64,000 nucleotides of DNA from Amycolatopsis oliviviridis (lineage in GTDB: Bacteria > Actinomycetota > Actinomycetes > Mycobacteriales > Pseudonocardiaceae). Below, piece after piece: positions 8,030 through 16,163 of this stretch (its first letter is position 1; the number at the start of each line of letters is the position of its first letter). The notes under the pieces are model-generated. The model worked only from the letters and a program-made list of their open reading frames with translations, ran no database searches and was not told the origin of the DNA. The stretch covers positions 665,154 through 729,153 of the forward strand of contig NZ_BNAY01000004.1 of assembly GCF_014654365.1 (NCBI RefSeq). Direction: 5' to 3'. Position numbers and translations under genes: made by a program.

Positions 8030-8715
8030 CGAGGGTTCTCATCGTCGAGGACGAAGAGTCGTTCGCCGACCCGCTCGCGTTCTTGCTCCGCAAGGAGGGC
8101 TTCACCGCCGCCGTCGCCGTGACGGGGCAGCAGGCGCTCGAGGAGTTCGACCGCAACGGCGCCGACATCGTCCTGCTCGACCTCATGCTCCCGGGCATGA
8201 GCGGCACCGACGTCTGCAAACAGCTCCGGCAGCGTTCCGCGGTGCCGGTGATCATGGTGACCGCGCGCGACAGCGAGATCGACAAGGTCGTCGGGCTGGA
8301 ACTGGGCGCCGACGACTACGTCACCAAGCCGTACTCGGCCCGTGAGCTCATCGCGCGGGTGCGGGCGGTGCTGCGCCGCGGCGGCGAGCCGGGCTCCGAA
8401 GGCGATCTGGCGCCCCTGGTGCTGACCGCCGGTCCGGTGCGGATGGACGTCGAGCGGCACGTGGTGACCGTCGACGGCCAGGAGGTCTCCTTGCCGCTCA
8501 AGGAGTTCGACCTCCTCGAATACCTGCTGCGCAACGTGGGCCGCGTGCTCACCCGCGGGCAGCTGATCGACCGGGTGTGGGGCGCGGACTACGTCGGCGA
8601 CACCAAGACGCTGGACGTCCACGTGAAGCGCCTGCGGTCGAAGATCGAACCGGACCCGGGTTCGCCCCGGCACCTGGTCACCGTGCGTGGGCTGGGCTAC
8701 AAGTTCGAGACGTGA
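8026..8715 (+). CDS. regX3: Response regulator RegX3 (OmpR/PhoB family)
   Basis: A 229-residue regulator: a receiver domain with the acidic pocket (VEDEE), the phospho-acceptor Asp52 in LLDLMLPG, and Lys in VTKPYSARE. A winged-helix OmpR/PhoB DNA-binding domain follows (TLDVHVKRLRSKIEPDPGSP). It is the partner of the overlapping kinase and is expected to activate phosphate-starvation genes. No clear PHO-box-like direct repeat was found in front of senX3. A strong palindromic hairpin follows the stop codon and probably ends the transcript. Confidence 0.94.
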   Translation: MTRVLIVEDEESFADPLAFLLRKEGFTAAVAVTGQQALEEFDRNGADIVLLDLMLPGMSGTDVCKQLRQRSAVPVIMVTARDSEIDKVVGLELGADDYVTKPYSARELIARVRAVLRRGGEPGSEGDLAPLVLTAGPVRMDVERHVVTVDGQEVSLPLKEFDLLEYLLRNVGRVLTRGQLIDRVWGADYVGDTKTLDVHVKRLRSKIEPDPGSPRHLVTVRGLGYKFET

Positions 8716-8723
8716 GCAAGCGC

Positions 8724-8770
8724 GTGAAGGCCCCCTTTCCTCGGCTCAGCCGAGGAAAGGGGGCCTTCAC
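8724..8770. terminator. Perfect 23-bp-stem hairpin, GAAGGCCCCC family
   Basis: The sequence is a perfect 47-nt palindrome: 23-nt arms (starting GTGAAGGCCCCCTTTCC) around one central C. It starts 8 bp after regX3. There is no T-run, as is usual for high-GC actinobacterial terminators. Related hairpins occur at 24012, 28948 and 29452. Confidence 0.85.
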
Positions 8771-8842
8771 GGGAATCCCAAGAGATACAGATCACGGTTA
8801 CGGTTTCGTGACCTGACGTGGGGGCGGGTACCGTAGACGCTC

Positions 8843-9832
8843 GTGCGCCTAGGGGTACTCGACGTCGGTTCCAACACCGTCCACCTGCTCGTGGTCGACG
8901 CCCACCGTGGCGCCCACCCGACCCCGATGCATTCCGAAAAGGCCGTCCTGCGGCTCGCCGAGCAGATCACCCGCACCGGCGACCTGAGCCGGGCGGGCGC
9001 GGACAGCCTCGTGCGGGCGGTCGAGTCGGCGAAGGCGGCTGCGGCCAGGCTCGGCTGCGAAGAGGTCATGGCGTTCGCCACCTCGGCCGTCCGCGAAGCC
9101 AAGAACGCCCCGAAGGTGCTGGCGAAGGTCCAAGAGCAGACCGGCGTGGAACTGAAGGTGCTTTCCGGGATCGACGAATCCCGGCTCACCTTCCTCGCCG
9201 TCCGCCGCTGGTTCGGCTGGTCGGCGGGAAAACTGCTCGTGCTCGACATCGGCGGCGGCTCGCTGGAGGTCGCGATGGGCCGGGACGAGGAGCCGGATCT
9301 GGCCGAGTCGCTTCCCCTCGGCGCGGGCCGGACCACCCGGACGCGGTTCCATCACGACCCGCCGACCCGTTCGGAGCTCATCGCCACTTCGGCGTGGCTC
9401 GAAGAGCAACTCGCCCCGCTCGCGAAGAAGGTCGCCAAATTGGGTGAACCCGATCGTGTCGTGGCGACGTCGAAGACCTTCCGGTCACTCGCCCGGCTGA
9501 CCGGAGCGGCGCCGTCGGCCAGCGGGCCGCATGTGCGCCGTACCCTGACCGACACCGCGTTGCGCCAGCTCATCGCGTTCATCTCCCGGATGACCGCCCA
9601 TGACCTGGCACAACTCGAGGGGGTCAGCGCGAGCAGGTCGCATCAGCTGGTGGCGGGCGCGCTCGTCGCGCAAGCCACCATGCGGGCGCTTTCCCTGGAA
9701 GAACTGGAGATCTGTCCGTGGGCGCTGCGAGAAGGTGTCATCCTTCGACGGCTGGACCATTCGAACGGTGCGGACGAGACTGTGGGCGGCAGCGCCCGAC
9801 TGGACTTAGTCGACGGAGAACGGGCACGGTGA
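8843..9832 (+). CDS. Ppx/GppA family phosphatase
   Basis: A 329-residue ASKHA-fold protein of the exopolyphosphatase/guanosine pentaphosphate phosphatase family. It starts VRLGVLDVGSNTVHLLVVDA, the phosphate-1 loop, and contains the second glycine-rich motif LVLDIGGGSLEVAMG (about residues 132-146). It is the short, single-module form equivalent to Rv0496, not the long E. coli Ppx. It probably hydrolyses polyphosphate or (p)ppGpp-type substrates; family data for the short actinobacterial forms point to exopolyphosphatase activity. Its place beside senX3-regX3 links polyphosphate with phosphate sensing. Confidence 0.9.
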   Translation: MRLGVLDVGSNTVHLLVVDAHRGAHPTPMHSEKAVLRLAEQITRTGDLSRAGADSLVRAVESAKAAAARLGCEEVMAFATSAVREAKNAPKVLAKVQEQTGVELKVLSGIDESRLTFLAVRRWFGWSAGKLLVLDIGGGSLEVAMGRDEEPDLAESLPLGAGRTTRTRFHHDPPTRSELIATSAWLEEQLAPLAKKVAKLGEPDRVVATSKTFRSLARLTGAAPSASGPHVRRTLTDTALRQLIAFISRMTAHDLAQLEGVSASRSHQLVAGALVAQATMRALSLEELEICPWALREGVILRRLDHSNGADETVGGSARLDLVDGERAR

Positions 9833-9937
9833 AGAGGTGACGGAAATGCGGATGACGGTGGATAGCGCGCGCGACGCCGCCGATGCCCCGTCGCGTGCCG
9901 GTTCGCAACGGCTGGAGCGCGCATTGGACAGCACGGT

Positions 9938-11530
9938 ATGACGGACGAGACAGAGAGCGGCCAGCCACAGAAGACCGTGGCGGAGCTGCTCGCGCAGCAC
10001 GGAGCCCAGCCCGAAGGCGGGCGCCGCAGGCGACGCCGCGCGGCCGACGACGAGGACGAGGCTCCCGAGCCCACTCGCGGCCGTCGCGCGCCGGCGGTGA
10101 GCGACACCGCGCCGCAGGCGATCATCGACAGGGTGTCCGGCGACACCCCGCCGCCGGCCAACCGTCCTCCGCGCCGCTCGCGGCCACAAGATTCCGGCGC
10201 GCGGCCGCTTCCGCCGCAGGACACCGGCGCACGCCCGGTCCCGCCGCCGCAGCAGGACTCCGCGCCGTTGCCGGTCCCGCCGAACGCCCCCACCCGGCAG
10301 ACGCCGCCGGTGCGCCCGCCGCAGCCCCCGCAGGAGCAGAGCGGCTATCAGCAGCGTCCGCCGCAGCCGCCGCAGCAGTCGGGACAGTTCGCGCGACCGA
10401 CCCCGCCGCAGGAGCAGAGCGGTTACCAGCAGCGTCCGCCGCAGCAGTCGGGCCAGTTCGCCCGGCCGACCCCGCCGCAGGAACAGTCCGGCTATCAGCA
10501 GCGTCCGCCGGACTCCGAGGGCCTGCCGCCCCGCGGCCGTCCGCGGCCCGCGGGCCCGGAGGAGACCCGTGGCGCGGTGCCGCCGGTCCGCCGTCGTCCC
10601 GAGCCGCCCGCCGGACCGCCGTCCGCGGGCCTGTCGGCGAGGCTCGACGGTCTCGACGCCGCGCCCGACGACGTCCAGGACCAGCCCGGCCCGATGGCCA
10701 GCGGCGCCTTCCAGACCCCGCCCGCGCAGCCGGTGCGCCGCCGTCGTCCGGCGGCCCGCCCGCCACAGCCGAAGGCCGAGCCGAGCACGGAGCAGTTCGC
10801 CGCGGTCGGCGACGCGCCCGGGGCCGAACCCGAGGCGCCCGCGCCCGTCGAGCCGGCGGCGCCGCCCGCGGGGCTCGCCGGATGGCGCAAGCGCAGGCAG
10901 AAGGTGCAGTCCGAAGACACCGAGATCGGCGGGATCCCGCCGGTGCCGCCCCCGGTCGCACCCGTCGAACCGGACGCCGACCCCGAACCGGACCCGTTCG
11001 ACGCGGGCCCGCCCACCATGGGCCACCCCGCCCCGATGCCGTTCGTGCCGCCGCATTCGCTCGACGACCGCACGCGCCAGCAGGACAACCTCGACGAGTA
11101 CGAGCGCGAATTCGCCGACCCGGCGTACCCCGACGGGAATCCGGACTTCGACCGTGACGACTACGGGTACCGCGCCGACGAGTACGAGGACGACTACGAA
11201 GACGACCGGGCCGAGGACGTCGACGCCGTCGAGGAGGACGAGCCCGCGGCACCCGCCGAGAACACCTCACCGGGCAAGCAGTGGCTGGCGCTGGCCGGTC
11301 AGCTCGCCCTCGGCGTGGTCGGCGGTGCCGGCGTCTGGCTGGGCTTCAACTGGCTGTGGGTGAAGCTCCCCGCCGCCGCGCTGGTCGCCGCGTTGCTGGT
11401 GATCGTCGCGCTGGTGTGGATCGTCCGGAAGATCCGCAAGGCGGAGGATCTGCAGACCCTGGTGCTCGCGGTGCTGGTCGGTCTGGTGGTGACGGTCTCA
11501 CCGGCCGCACTCCTGCTGGTCGCTCGTTAG
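9938..11530 (+). CDS. Pro/Gln-rich membrane protein (Rv0497-like)
   Basis: A 530-residue protein with a long disordered cytosolic region and three C-terminal transmembrane helices (about residues 447-530). The disordered region is rich in Pro, Gln, Arg and Glu and contains three near-identical repeats of PPQEQSGYQQRPP, alternating with QSGQFARPT (about 127-192). An acidic stretch (DDYEDDRAEDVDAVEEDE) precedes the membrane part. It follows the Ppx gene as Rv0497 does. Function is unknown; composition suggests a scaffold at the cytosolic face of the membrane. Repeat number may vary between strains. Confidence 0.8.
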   Translation: MTDETESGQPQKTVAELLAQHGAQPEGGRRRRRRAADDEDEAPEPTRGRRAPAVSDTAPQAIIDRVSGDTPPPANRPPRRSRPQDSGARPLPPQDTGARPVPPPQQDSAPLPVPPNAPTRQTPPVRPPQPPQEQSGYQQRPPQPPQQSGQFARPTPPQEQSGYQQRPPQQSGQFARPTPPQEQSGYQQRPPDSEGLPPRGRPRPAGPEETRGAVPPVRRRPEPPAGPPSAGLSARLDGLDAAPDDVQDQPGPMASGAFQTPPAQPVRRRRPAARPPQPKAEPSTEQFAAVGDAPGAEPEAPAPVEPAAPPAGLAGWRKRRQKVQSEDTEIGGIPPVPPPVAPVEPDADPEPDPFDAGPPTMGHPAPMPFVPPHSLDDRTRQQDNLDEYEREFADPAYPDGNPDFDRDDYGYRADEYEDDYEDDRAEDVDAVEEDEPAAPAENTSPGKQWLALAGQLALGVVGGAGVWLGFNWLWVKLPAAALVAALLVIVALVWIVRKIRKAEDLQTLVLAVLVGLVVTVSPAALLLVAR

Positions 11531-11552
11531 CGGCCTCGGGAAGGATGCCGGA

Positions 11553-12350
11553 ATGGTTCAGCAGATTCCGGTAGGCATCTCGACCGCGTCCGTATGGCCG
11601 TTGGGGGCGGGCGCCGCCTTCGAGGCGGCCGCCGACCTCGGCTACGACGGGGTCGAGGTGATGGTCTGGGCCGATCCGGTCAGCCAGGACGTCTCCGCGT
11701 TGCGCCGCTGGTCGCGCCGCACCGGGGTGCCGGTGCTGTCGATCCACTCGCCGTCGCTGCTGATCACCCAGCGCGTGTGGTCGCCGGATCCCGAGGTGCG
11801 CCTGCGGATGTCCGTGGACGCGGCACTGGAACTGGGCGCGCGCACGGTCGTGGTGCATCCGCCGTTCCGCTGGCAGCGCCGCTACGGCGACGCGTTCGGT
11901 GACCTCGTCGACCAGCTCGAAGAAGAGAGCGGCATCGAGGTCGCGGTCGAGAACATGTTCAAGGTCCGCCCGCCCGGTGGCTCGCGGACCTCGCGCGTGT
12001 CGGCGTTCCGGCCGTCGATCGACCCTACGGACGTAGGGTTTCGCCACTACACGCTCGACCTGTCCCATACAGCGGCAGCCGGGATGGACGCCCTCGCGCT
12101 CGCCGAACGCATGGGTTCCGGGCTCACCCACGTCCACCTGGCGGATGGCACGGGGCTCCCGAAGGACGAGCACCTGGTGCCCGGACGCGGGATCGAACCC
12201 TGCGCCGAACTGCTCGAAAAGCTCGTGAACAGCGATTTCTCCGGACAGATCGTCTTGGAGATCAACACCCGCCGTTCGCCGAACGCGGCGCAGCGGTCAA
12301 GGGATCTCGCGGAGTCACTCTTGTTCGCGAGGCTCCACCTCGGCCAGTGA
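11553..12350 (+). CDS. Sugar phosphate isomerase/epimerase (TIM barrel)
   Basis: A 265-residue AP-endonuclease-2-type TIM barrel, equivalent to Rv0498. It begins VGISTASVWPLGAGAAFEAA. It shows the family pattern of metal-ligand Glu and His on strand ends, such as VAVENMF, HYTLDLSHTAAAG and HVHLADG, with the terminal Glu in IVLEINTR. These suit a divalent-metal isomerase of sugars or sugar phosphates, but the substrate is not defined for this subfamily. The start is 22 bp after the previous stop. No signal peptide, so cytosolic. Confidence 0.85.
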   Translation: MVQQIPVGISTASVWPLGAGAAFEAAADLGYDGVEVMVWADPVSQDVSALRRWSRRTGVPVLSIHSPSLLITQRVWSPDPEVRLRMSVDAALELGARTVVVHPPFRWQRRYGDAFGDLVDQLEEESGIEVAVENMFKVRPPGGSRTSRVSAFRPSIDPTDVGFRHYTLDLSHTAAAGMDALALAERMGSGLTHVHLADGTGLPKDEHLVPGRGIEPCAELLEKLVNSDFSGQIVLEINTRRSPNAAQRSRDLAESLLFARLHLGQ

Positions 12351-12410
12351 CAAAGATCGTCCCCGGGTGCGGAGATTCATTCCTCCCTGCGCCGGAGGCG
12401 CTGGTACACG

Positions 12411-12416
12411 TAAAGT
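12411..12416 (+). promoter_or_regulatory. Putative -10 element for a leaderless transcript
   Basis: TAAAGT fits the actinobacterial -10 consensus TANNNT. It ends seven bases before the GTG at 12424, the spacing expected if transcription starts on the start codon. No good -35 hexamer is visible, which is common for such promoters. Confidence 0.4.
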
Positions 12417-12423
12417 TCCGACC

Positions 12424-12495
12424 GTGAACCAGCTGCGCTTGTTGATCTCCCGCACCCCGATGGATCGGCTCGTGGCCTGGGTCAGTGCTCGGTGA
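12424..12495 (+). CDS. Candidate 23-residue leaderless upstream ORF
   Basis: GTG at 12424 opens a 23-codon frame (MNQLRLLISRTPMDRLVAWV, then SAR) whose TGA stop overlaps the GTG start of the thioesterase gene in a GTGA arrangement. A TAAAGT -10-like hexamer lies seven bases upstream, so the mRNA may be leaderless. The frame could serve to deliver ribosomes to the next gene rather than make a functional peptide. The peptide is amphipathic and basic. There is no ribosome binding site, which fits leaderless translation. Chance occurrence cannot be excluded. Confidence 0.35.
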   Translation: MNQLRLLISRTPMDRLVAWVSAR

Positions 12496-13322
12496 GCGCG
12501 GCCGACGAAACGGGCACCTCCTTCGACGCGGCTTGCGCGACGAGATCACTGGGTGACGGCACGTTCACCGCGGTATTGCGGACCGAATGGTCGATCGGCG
12601 GGAATCCGCACGGCGGCTTCCTGATGGCGTTGATGGCCAGGGCGGCGCTGGCGTTCCTGCACGAACGCGGCGAGCCGCCGTCCGAGCCTCTCGCGATCAG
12701 CGCGGAGTTCCTGCATCCGCCCGCTGTGGGGCCGGTGCTGCTGCGCATGGACGTCCGGAAGGTCGGAAGGCGCGCCTCGGTCGTCGCGGTCCTGCTGGAA
12801 CAGCGGGGCCGCAGTTGCGTCGAGGCCAGGGTGACCACCGGGCGGCTGCCGATGCGGCGTCCGGAGTGGACCGACGTCCCGGCCATGCCCGCGGAGCCGC
12901 CGCCCGGCGCGGTGCCCGTCACCGGGGAGACGTCCGAAGGCCTGTTCAACCTCGCGAAGGGCTGCGAGGTCCGGCTCGATCCGGCGAGCGTCGGCTACCT
13001 GCACGGCCGGATCGGCGACCCGCCGAAGATCCGGCTGTGGGTCCGGCCGCGGCACGGTCTGCCCGACCCGTTCTTCGCGCTGCTCGCGAGCGACGTGAAC
13101 CCGCCGGTGGTCTACAACCTCGGCCGGGTCGGCTGGGCGCCGACCGTGCAGCTGACCGCGTTGCTGCGCACCCGGCCGGCGCCGGGCTGGCTGCGGGTGA
13201 TCGTGCAGGCCCAGTCGGTGCACGAGGCGTGGTTCGACTCCGACGCCGTCGTGGTCGACTCACAGGGCAGGCTGGTCTGCCAGGCGCGTCAGTTGGCGCT
13301 CGCCCCGGCGCCCGGCGGCTGA
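12492..13322 (+). CDS. Acyl-CoA thioesterase-like hotdog protein
   Basis: A 276-residue protein with two hotdog-fold halves, the TesB/4HBT layout. The first half has WSIGGNPHGGFLMALMARAA, where the HGG turn and following helix are typical. The second half ends in the conserved region WFDSDAVVVDSQGRLVCQARQLAL. Family members hydrolyse fatty acyl-CoA. It is placed like Rv0499, before proC. The GTG start at 12492 overlaps a 23-codon upstream frame, which suggests coupled translation. The exact acyl substrate is not predictable. Confidence 0.8.
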   Translation: MSAADETGTSFDAACATRSLGDGTFTAVLRTEWSIGGNPHGGFLMALMARAALAFLHERGEPPSEPLAISAEFLHPPAVGPVLLRMDVRKVGRRASVVAVLLEQRGRSCVEARVTTGRLPMRRPEWTDVPAMPAEPPPGAVPVTGETSEGLFNLAKGCEVRLDPASVGYLHGRIGDPPKIRLWVRPRHGLPDPFFALLASDVNPPVVYNLGRVGWAPTVQLTALLRTRPAPGWLRVIVQAQSVHEAWFDSDAVVVDSQGRLVCQARQLALAPAPGG

Positions 13323-13346
13323 CGGCGGTTTGGCACGCTGAACGGC

Positions 13347-14162
13347 ATGAGCGTGATCGCGGTTCTGGGTGCCGGGAAGATCGGGGAGGCCCTGCTTTCG
13401 GGTCTGCTGCACGGCGGGCACAGCCCTGGTGACCTGCTGTTCACCGAGCGGTATCCGGCGCGGGCGGCCGAGCTGACCGAGCGCTACGGCGTGCACGGGG
13501 TCACCGTCGCCGACGCCGCGAGCCGGGCCGACGTGCTGGTCGTCGCGGTCAAGCCACAGGACATCGACCCGGTGCTGGACGAGGTCGCGCCGTTGCTCGG
13601 CAAGGATTCGCTGGTGGTCTCGCTGTGCGCGGGCCTGCCGACCGCCCTGTACGAGCGCAGGCTGGCCGAGGGCATCCCAGTGGTGCGGGTCATGCCGAAC
13701 ACCCCGATGCTCGTCGGTGAGGCGATGAGCGCCGTCTCCGCGGGTGCGCACGCGACCGCCGAGCACATCGCGGTGGTGAAGGAGCTGCTTTCGCACGTCG
13801 GGCAGGTCGTCGAGGTGCCGGAGTCGCAGCAGGACGCCGTCACGGCGCTGTCCGGATCCGGGCCCGCGTATTTCTTCTACCTGGTCGAGGCCATGATCGA
13901 CGCCGGGATCCTGCTCGGCCTGCCCCGCGCGCTCGCCGGGCAGCTGATCATCCAGTCGGCGGTCGGGGCGGCGAAGATGCTCGCCGAGTCCGACGAGCAC
14001 CCGGTGCTGCTGCGCGAAGCCGTCACCTCGCCCGCCGGGACGACCATCAACGCCATCCGCGAGCTGGAGAAGCACGGCGTCCGCGCGGCGCTCCTGGCCG
14101 CCATCGAGGCCGCGAAGGACCGCTCGACCGAGCTGGGCCGCGCCCACGATCCCCGCGTTTAG
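13347..14162 (+). CDS. proC: Pyrroline-5-carboxylate reductase
   Basis: A 271-residue enzyme that makes L-proline from pyrroline-5-carboxylate with NAD(P)H. It has the N-terminal Rossmann motif VLGAGKIGEALLSGLL, the conserved VVRVMPNTPMLVGE segment, and the C-terminal dimer/active-site region (ALSGSGPAYFFYLVEAM and SPAGTTINAI). Length fits the family. Orthologous position: Rv0500. The last codons and stop (CGCGTTTAG) lie inside the left arm of a 64-bp palindromic repeat, so the repeat has supplied the C-terminal end of the coding sequence. Confidence 0.96.
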   Translation: MSVIAVLGAGKIGEALLSGLLHGGHSPGDLLFTERYPARAAELTERYGVHGVTVADAASRADVLVVAVKPQDIDPVLDEVAPLLGKDSLVVSLCAGLPTALYERRLAEGIPVVRVMPNTPMLVGEAMSAVSAGAHATAEHIAVVKELLSHVGQVVEVPESQQDAVTALSGSGPAYFFYLVEAMIDAGILLGLPRALAGQLIIQSAVGAAKMLAESDEHPVLLREAVTSPAGTTINAIRELEKHGVRAALLAAIEAAKDRSTELGRAHDPRV

Positions 14163-14217
14163 TCCTCTGGATGCGGTAGTTCACCGGCGAACTACCGCAT
14201 TCAGAGGACGAAATGCG
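14154..14217. repeat. 64-bp palindromic repeat, family A copy 2
   Basis: 29-nt arms around a 6-nt loop (ACCGGC). The left arm, CGCGTTTAGTCCTCTGG, contains the proC stop codon; the right arm ends CAGAGGACGAAATGCG. Relative to the other copies, the left arm differs at the bases that create the TAG. Likely terminator of proC, insulating the downstream HTH gene. Confidence 0.85.
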
Positions 14218-14355
14218 TAGTCGGACGGGCCCATCTCGGTGACTCGCGTCGCTTTAGCCACACGTGTCCCGCTACTCTCAGGAGAGCACGTGCGTGTCGA
14301 TACCACAGGTGGGGAAGCCTCGTGGCGCGACACGTGTCGAAGGACACGGTGAATC

Positions 14356-14580
14356 ATGCCGCCGAACAAGAAGGATGACCTGGCCAAGGTCAACACAGTG
14401 GGTCAGGTCCAGTTCCTGACGGTCGCCGAGGTGGCCACGCTGATGCGGGTCTCCAAGATGACCGTCTACCGCCTAGTTCACTCGGGCGAGTTGCCCGCGG
14501 TGCGCGTGGGGAAGTCGTTCAGAGTGCCCGAAAAGGCCGTTCACGAATATCTGCAAGGCGCGTACTTCGACGTGGGCTGA
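14356..14580 (+). CDS. Small helix-turn-helix (excisionase-family) DNA-binding protein
   Basis: A 74-residue MerR/excisionase-type winged HTH: FLTVAEVATLMRVSKMTVYR, then VRVGKSFRVPEKAVHEYL. It matches Rv0500A in position and size. It is related to, but distinct from, the BldC gene later in this window. These proteins bind short direct repeats cooperatively; targets here are unknown. It lies upstream of the bS22 gene with a 145-bp gap. Confidence 0.85.
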   Translation: MPPNKKDDLAKVNTVGQVQFLTVAEVATLMRVSKMTVYRLVHSGELPAVRVGKSFRVPEKAVHEYLQGAYFDVG

Positions 14581-14725
14581 GGCTCGCTTCGCGGAGCACA
14601 ACGTGCCCGCCCGAGGGCGTCTTCCGGGGCGCGAGTACCCTGGAAGACCGCTCGTGCCTGTGCGCTCCACCCGTTGGACGCTGCGCCGGGCAGCGTGACC
14701 GACGACGAAGGAAGGAGCGCTCTCG

Positions 14726-14827
14726 ATGGGCTCTGTGATCAAGAAGCGCCGTAAGCGCATGTCGAAGAAGAAGCACCGCAAGTTGCTGCGCCGGACGCGT
14801 GTTCAGCGTAGGAAGGCCGGCAAGTAA
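14726..14827 (+). CDS. Small ribosomal protein bS22 (AURKAIP1/COX24 family)
   Basis: A 33-residue, extremely basic protein beginning MGSVIKKRRKRMSKKKHRK. It matches the actinobacterial 30S protein bS22, related to mitochondrial mS38/AURKAIP1, and the position of Rv0500B. GAAGGAGCG lies about 9 bases before the ATG, an excellent ribosome binding site. A perfect 14-bp-stem hairpin follows 12 bases after the stop. It is easily missed because of its size. Confidence 0.92.
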   Translation: MGSVIKKRRKRMSKKKHRKLLRRTRVQRRKAGK

Positions 14828-14839
14828 GACACAGCCGGT

Positions 14840-14872
14840 GAGTGGCCCGTCCAGGTTCTGGACGGGCCACTC
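14840..14872. terminator. Rho-independent-type hairpin after bS22
   Basis: GAGTGGCCCGTCCA and TGGACGGGCCACTC form a perfect 14-bp stem with a 5-nt loop (GGTTC), 12 bases after the bS22 stop. The 240 bp that follow, up to the epimerase gene, show no further gene. Confidence 0.85.
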
Positions 14873-15113
14873 CCATTCAGTGGACCTTTTCCGCCCGTTC
14901 GAGTGAGACGTGCATCCCCTGTGCGAGCGGCGGGTTAATAGCATGTAAGCGCTGACTCGACTACCCCTAATGAGCGGTAACATCTCAAGGGCAGCCGCGC
15001 GATGCTTCCAGTGAGTGCAGGTACGCGCACACTCGGTAGATCAATTCGCGTTCAAGGTCATCAGGACCCCGTGATCGAAGTCCGAGAACCGCCCGCAAGC
15101 CGCAGGGAGTCCT

Positions 15114-16163
15114 ATGCCGTCGAACATCGTGCTCGTGACCGGGGTCGGGGGAGACCTTGGCGGGAAACTGCTCGCCAGACTCGGCAACAATCCGGAGTTC
15201 GAGCGGGTGATCGGCGTGGACACCACGCCCCCGCAGAAGTCGGTGCTGCAGCGTATGGGGCGCGCTGAATACGTCCGGGCCGACATCCGCAATCCGCTGA
15301 TCGCCAAGGTGATCAGCACGGCCGAGGTCGACACCGTCGTGCACGCCTCGTGCACTGCGCATCCGGCGGGTCCCGCCCGGCGCACGGCGATCAAAGAGGT
15401 CAACGTCATCGGCACGATGCGGCTCCTGGCGGCCTGCCAGCGCTCGCCGCTCGTGCGCAAGCTCGTGGTGAAGTCGACGGCCGCCGTCTACGGCGCGGGC
15501 GCGCGTTCACAGGCCGTCTTCACCGAGGATTCCGAGCTCATCCCCACCTCGACCAGCGGGTATGCGAAGGACGCCGTCGAGATGGAGGGTTACGTCCGCG
15601 GGCTCACGCGCCGTCGTCCCGACATCACGACGACGCTGTTCCGGTTCGCCAACATCATCAGCCCGGAGATCGACACCGTGCTCTCGCGCTACTTCGCGCT
15701 GCCGGTGGTGCCGACCGTCTTCGGCTACGACGCCCGGATCCAGCTGCTACACGCTTCGGACGCGCTGTCGGTGTTCGAGCAGGCCACGCTGAACGACAAA
15801 CCCGGCGTGTTCAATGTCGGCTCGGAGGGGGTACTCACGCTGTCGCAGGCGATCCGGCGAGCGGGCCGGGTCGAACTGCCGATGCCCAGCGGGGTCGTCC
15901 CGTCGGTCGGCAAGGTGCTGCGCGGAGCCAGGGTGGTCGACTTCTCCGCCGACCAGGTCCGGCTGCTGAACTTCGGCCGCGTCGTGGACATCACGAAGCT
16001 CAAGAAGGAGTTCGGCTACACCCCGCGGTGGACGACGCGGGAGGCGTTCGACGACTACATCACCGGCCGCGGGCTCCGGCCCGTGGTGGACGGCGGCAGG
16101 CTCGCCGGGTTCGCGGGCAAGGTCCTGGTGGCAGCGGCGACCGGGCAGGCGGCGAGCCGGTGA
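15114..16163 (+). CDS. NAD-dependent epimerase/dehydratase (extended SDR)
   Basis: A 349-residue extended short-chain dehydrogenase, equivalent to Rv0501 (galE2). The NAD-binding motif VTGVGGDLGGKLLARL departs from the usual TGxxGxxG. A Ser/Thr-rich strand (VVKSTAAVYG) and the catalytic YxxxK (SGYAKDAVEM: Tyr, then Lys after only one residue) are shifted or degenerate compared with GalE, so the reaction may not be UDP-galactose epimerisation. GGGAG precedes the ATG. Its stop overlaps the acyltransferase start (GTGA), so the two are one transcriptional unit. Confidence 0.82.
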   Translation: MPSNIVLVTGVGGDLGGKLLARLGNNPEFERVIGVDTTPPQKSVLQRMGRAEYVRADIRNPLIAKVISTAEVDTVVHASCTAHPAGPARRTAIKEVNVIGTMRLLAACQRSPLVRKLVVKSTAAVYGAGARSQAVFTEDSELIPTSTSGYAKDAVEMEGYVRGLTRRRPDITTTLFRFANIISPEIDTVLSRYFALPVVPTVFGYDARIQLLHASDALSVFEQATLNDKPGVFNVGSEGVLTLSQAIRRAGRVELPMPSGVVPSVGKVLRGARVVDFSADQVRLLNFGRVVDITKLKKEFGYTPRWTTREAFDDYITGRGLRPVVDGGRLAGFAGKVLVAAATGQAASR

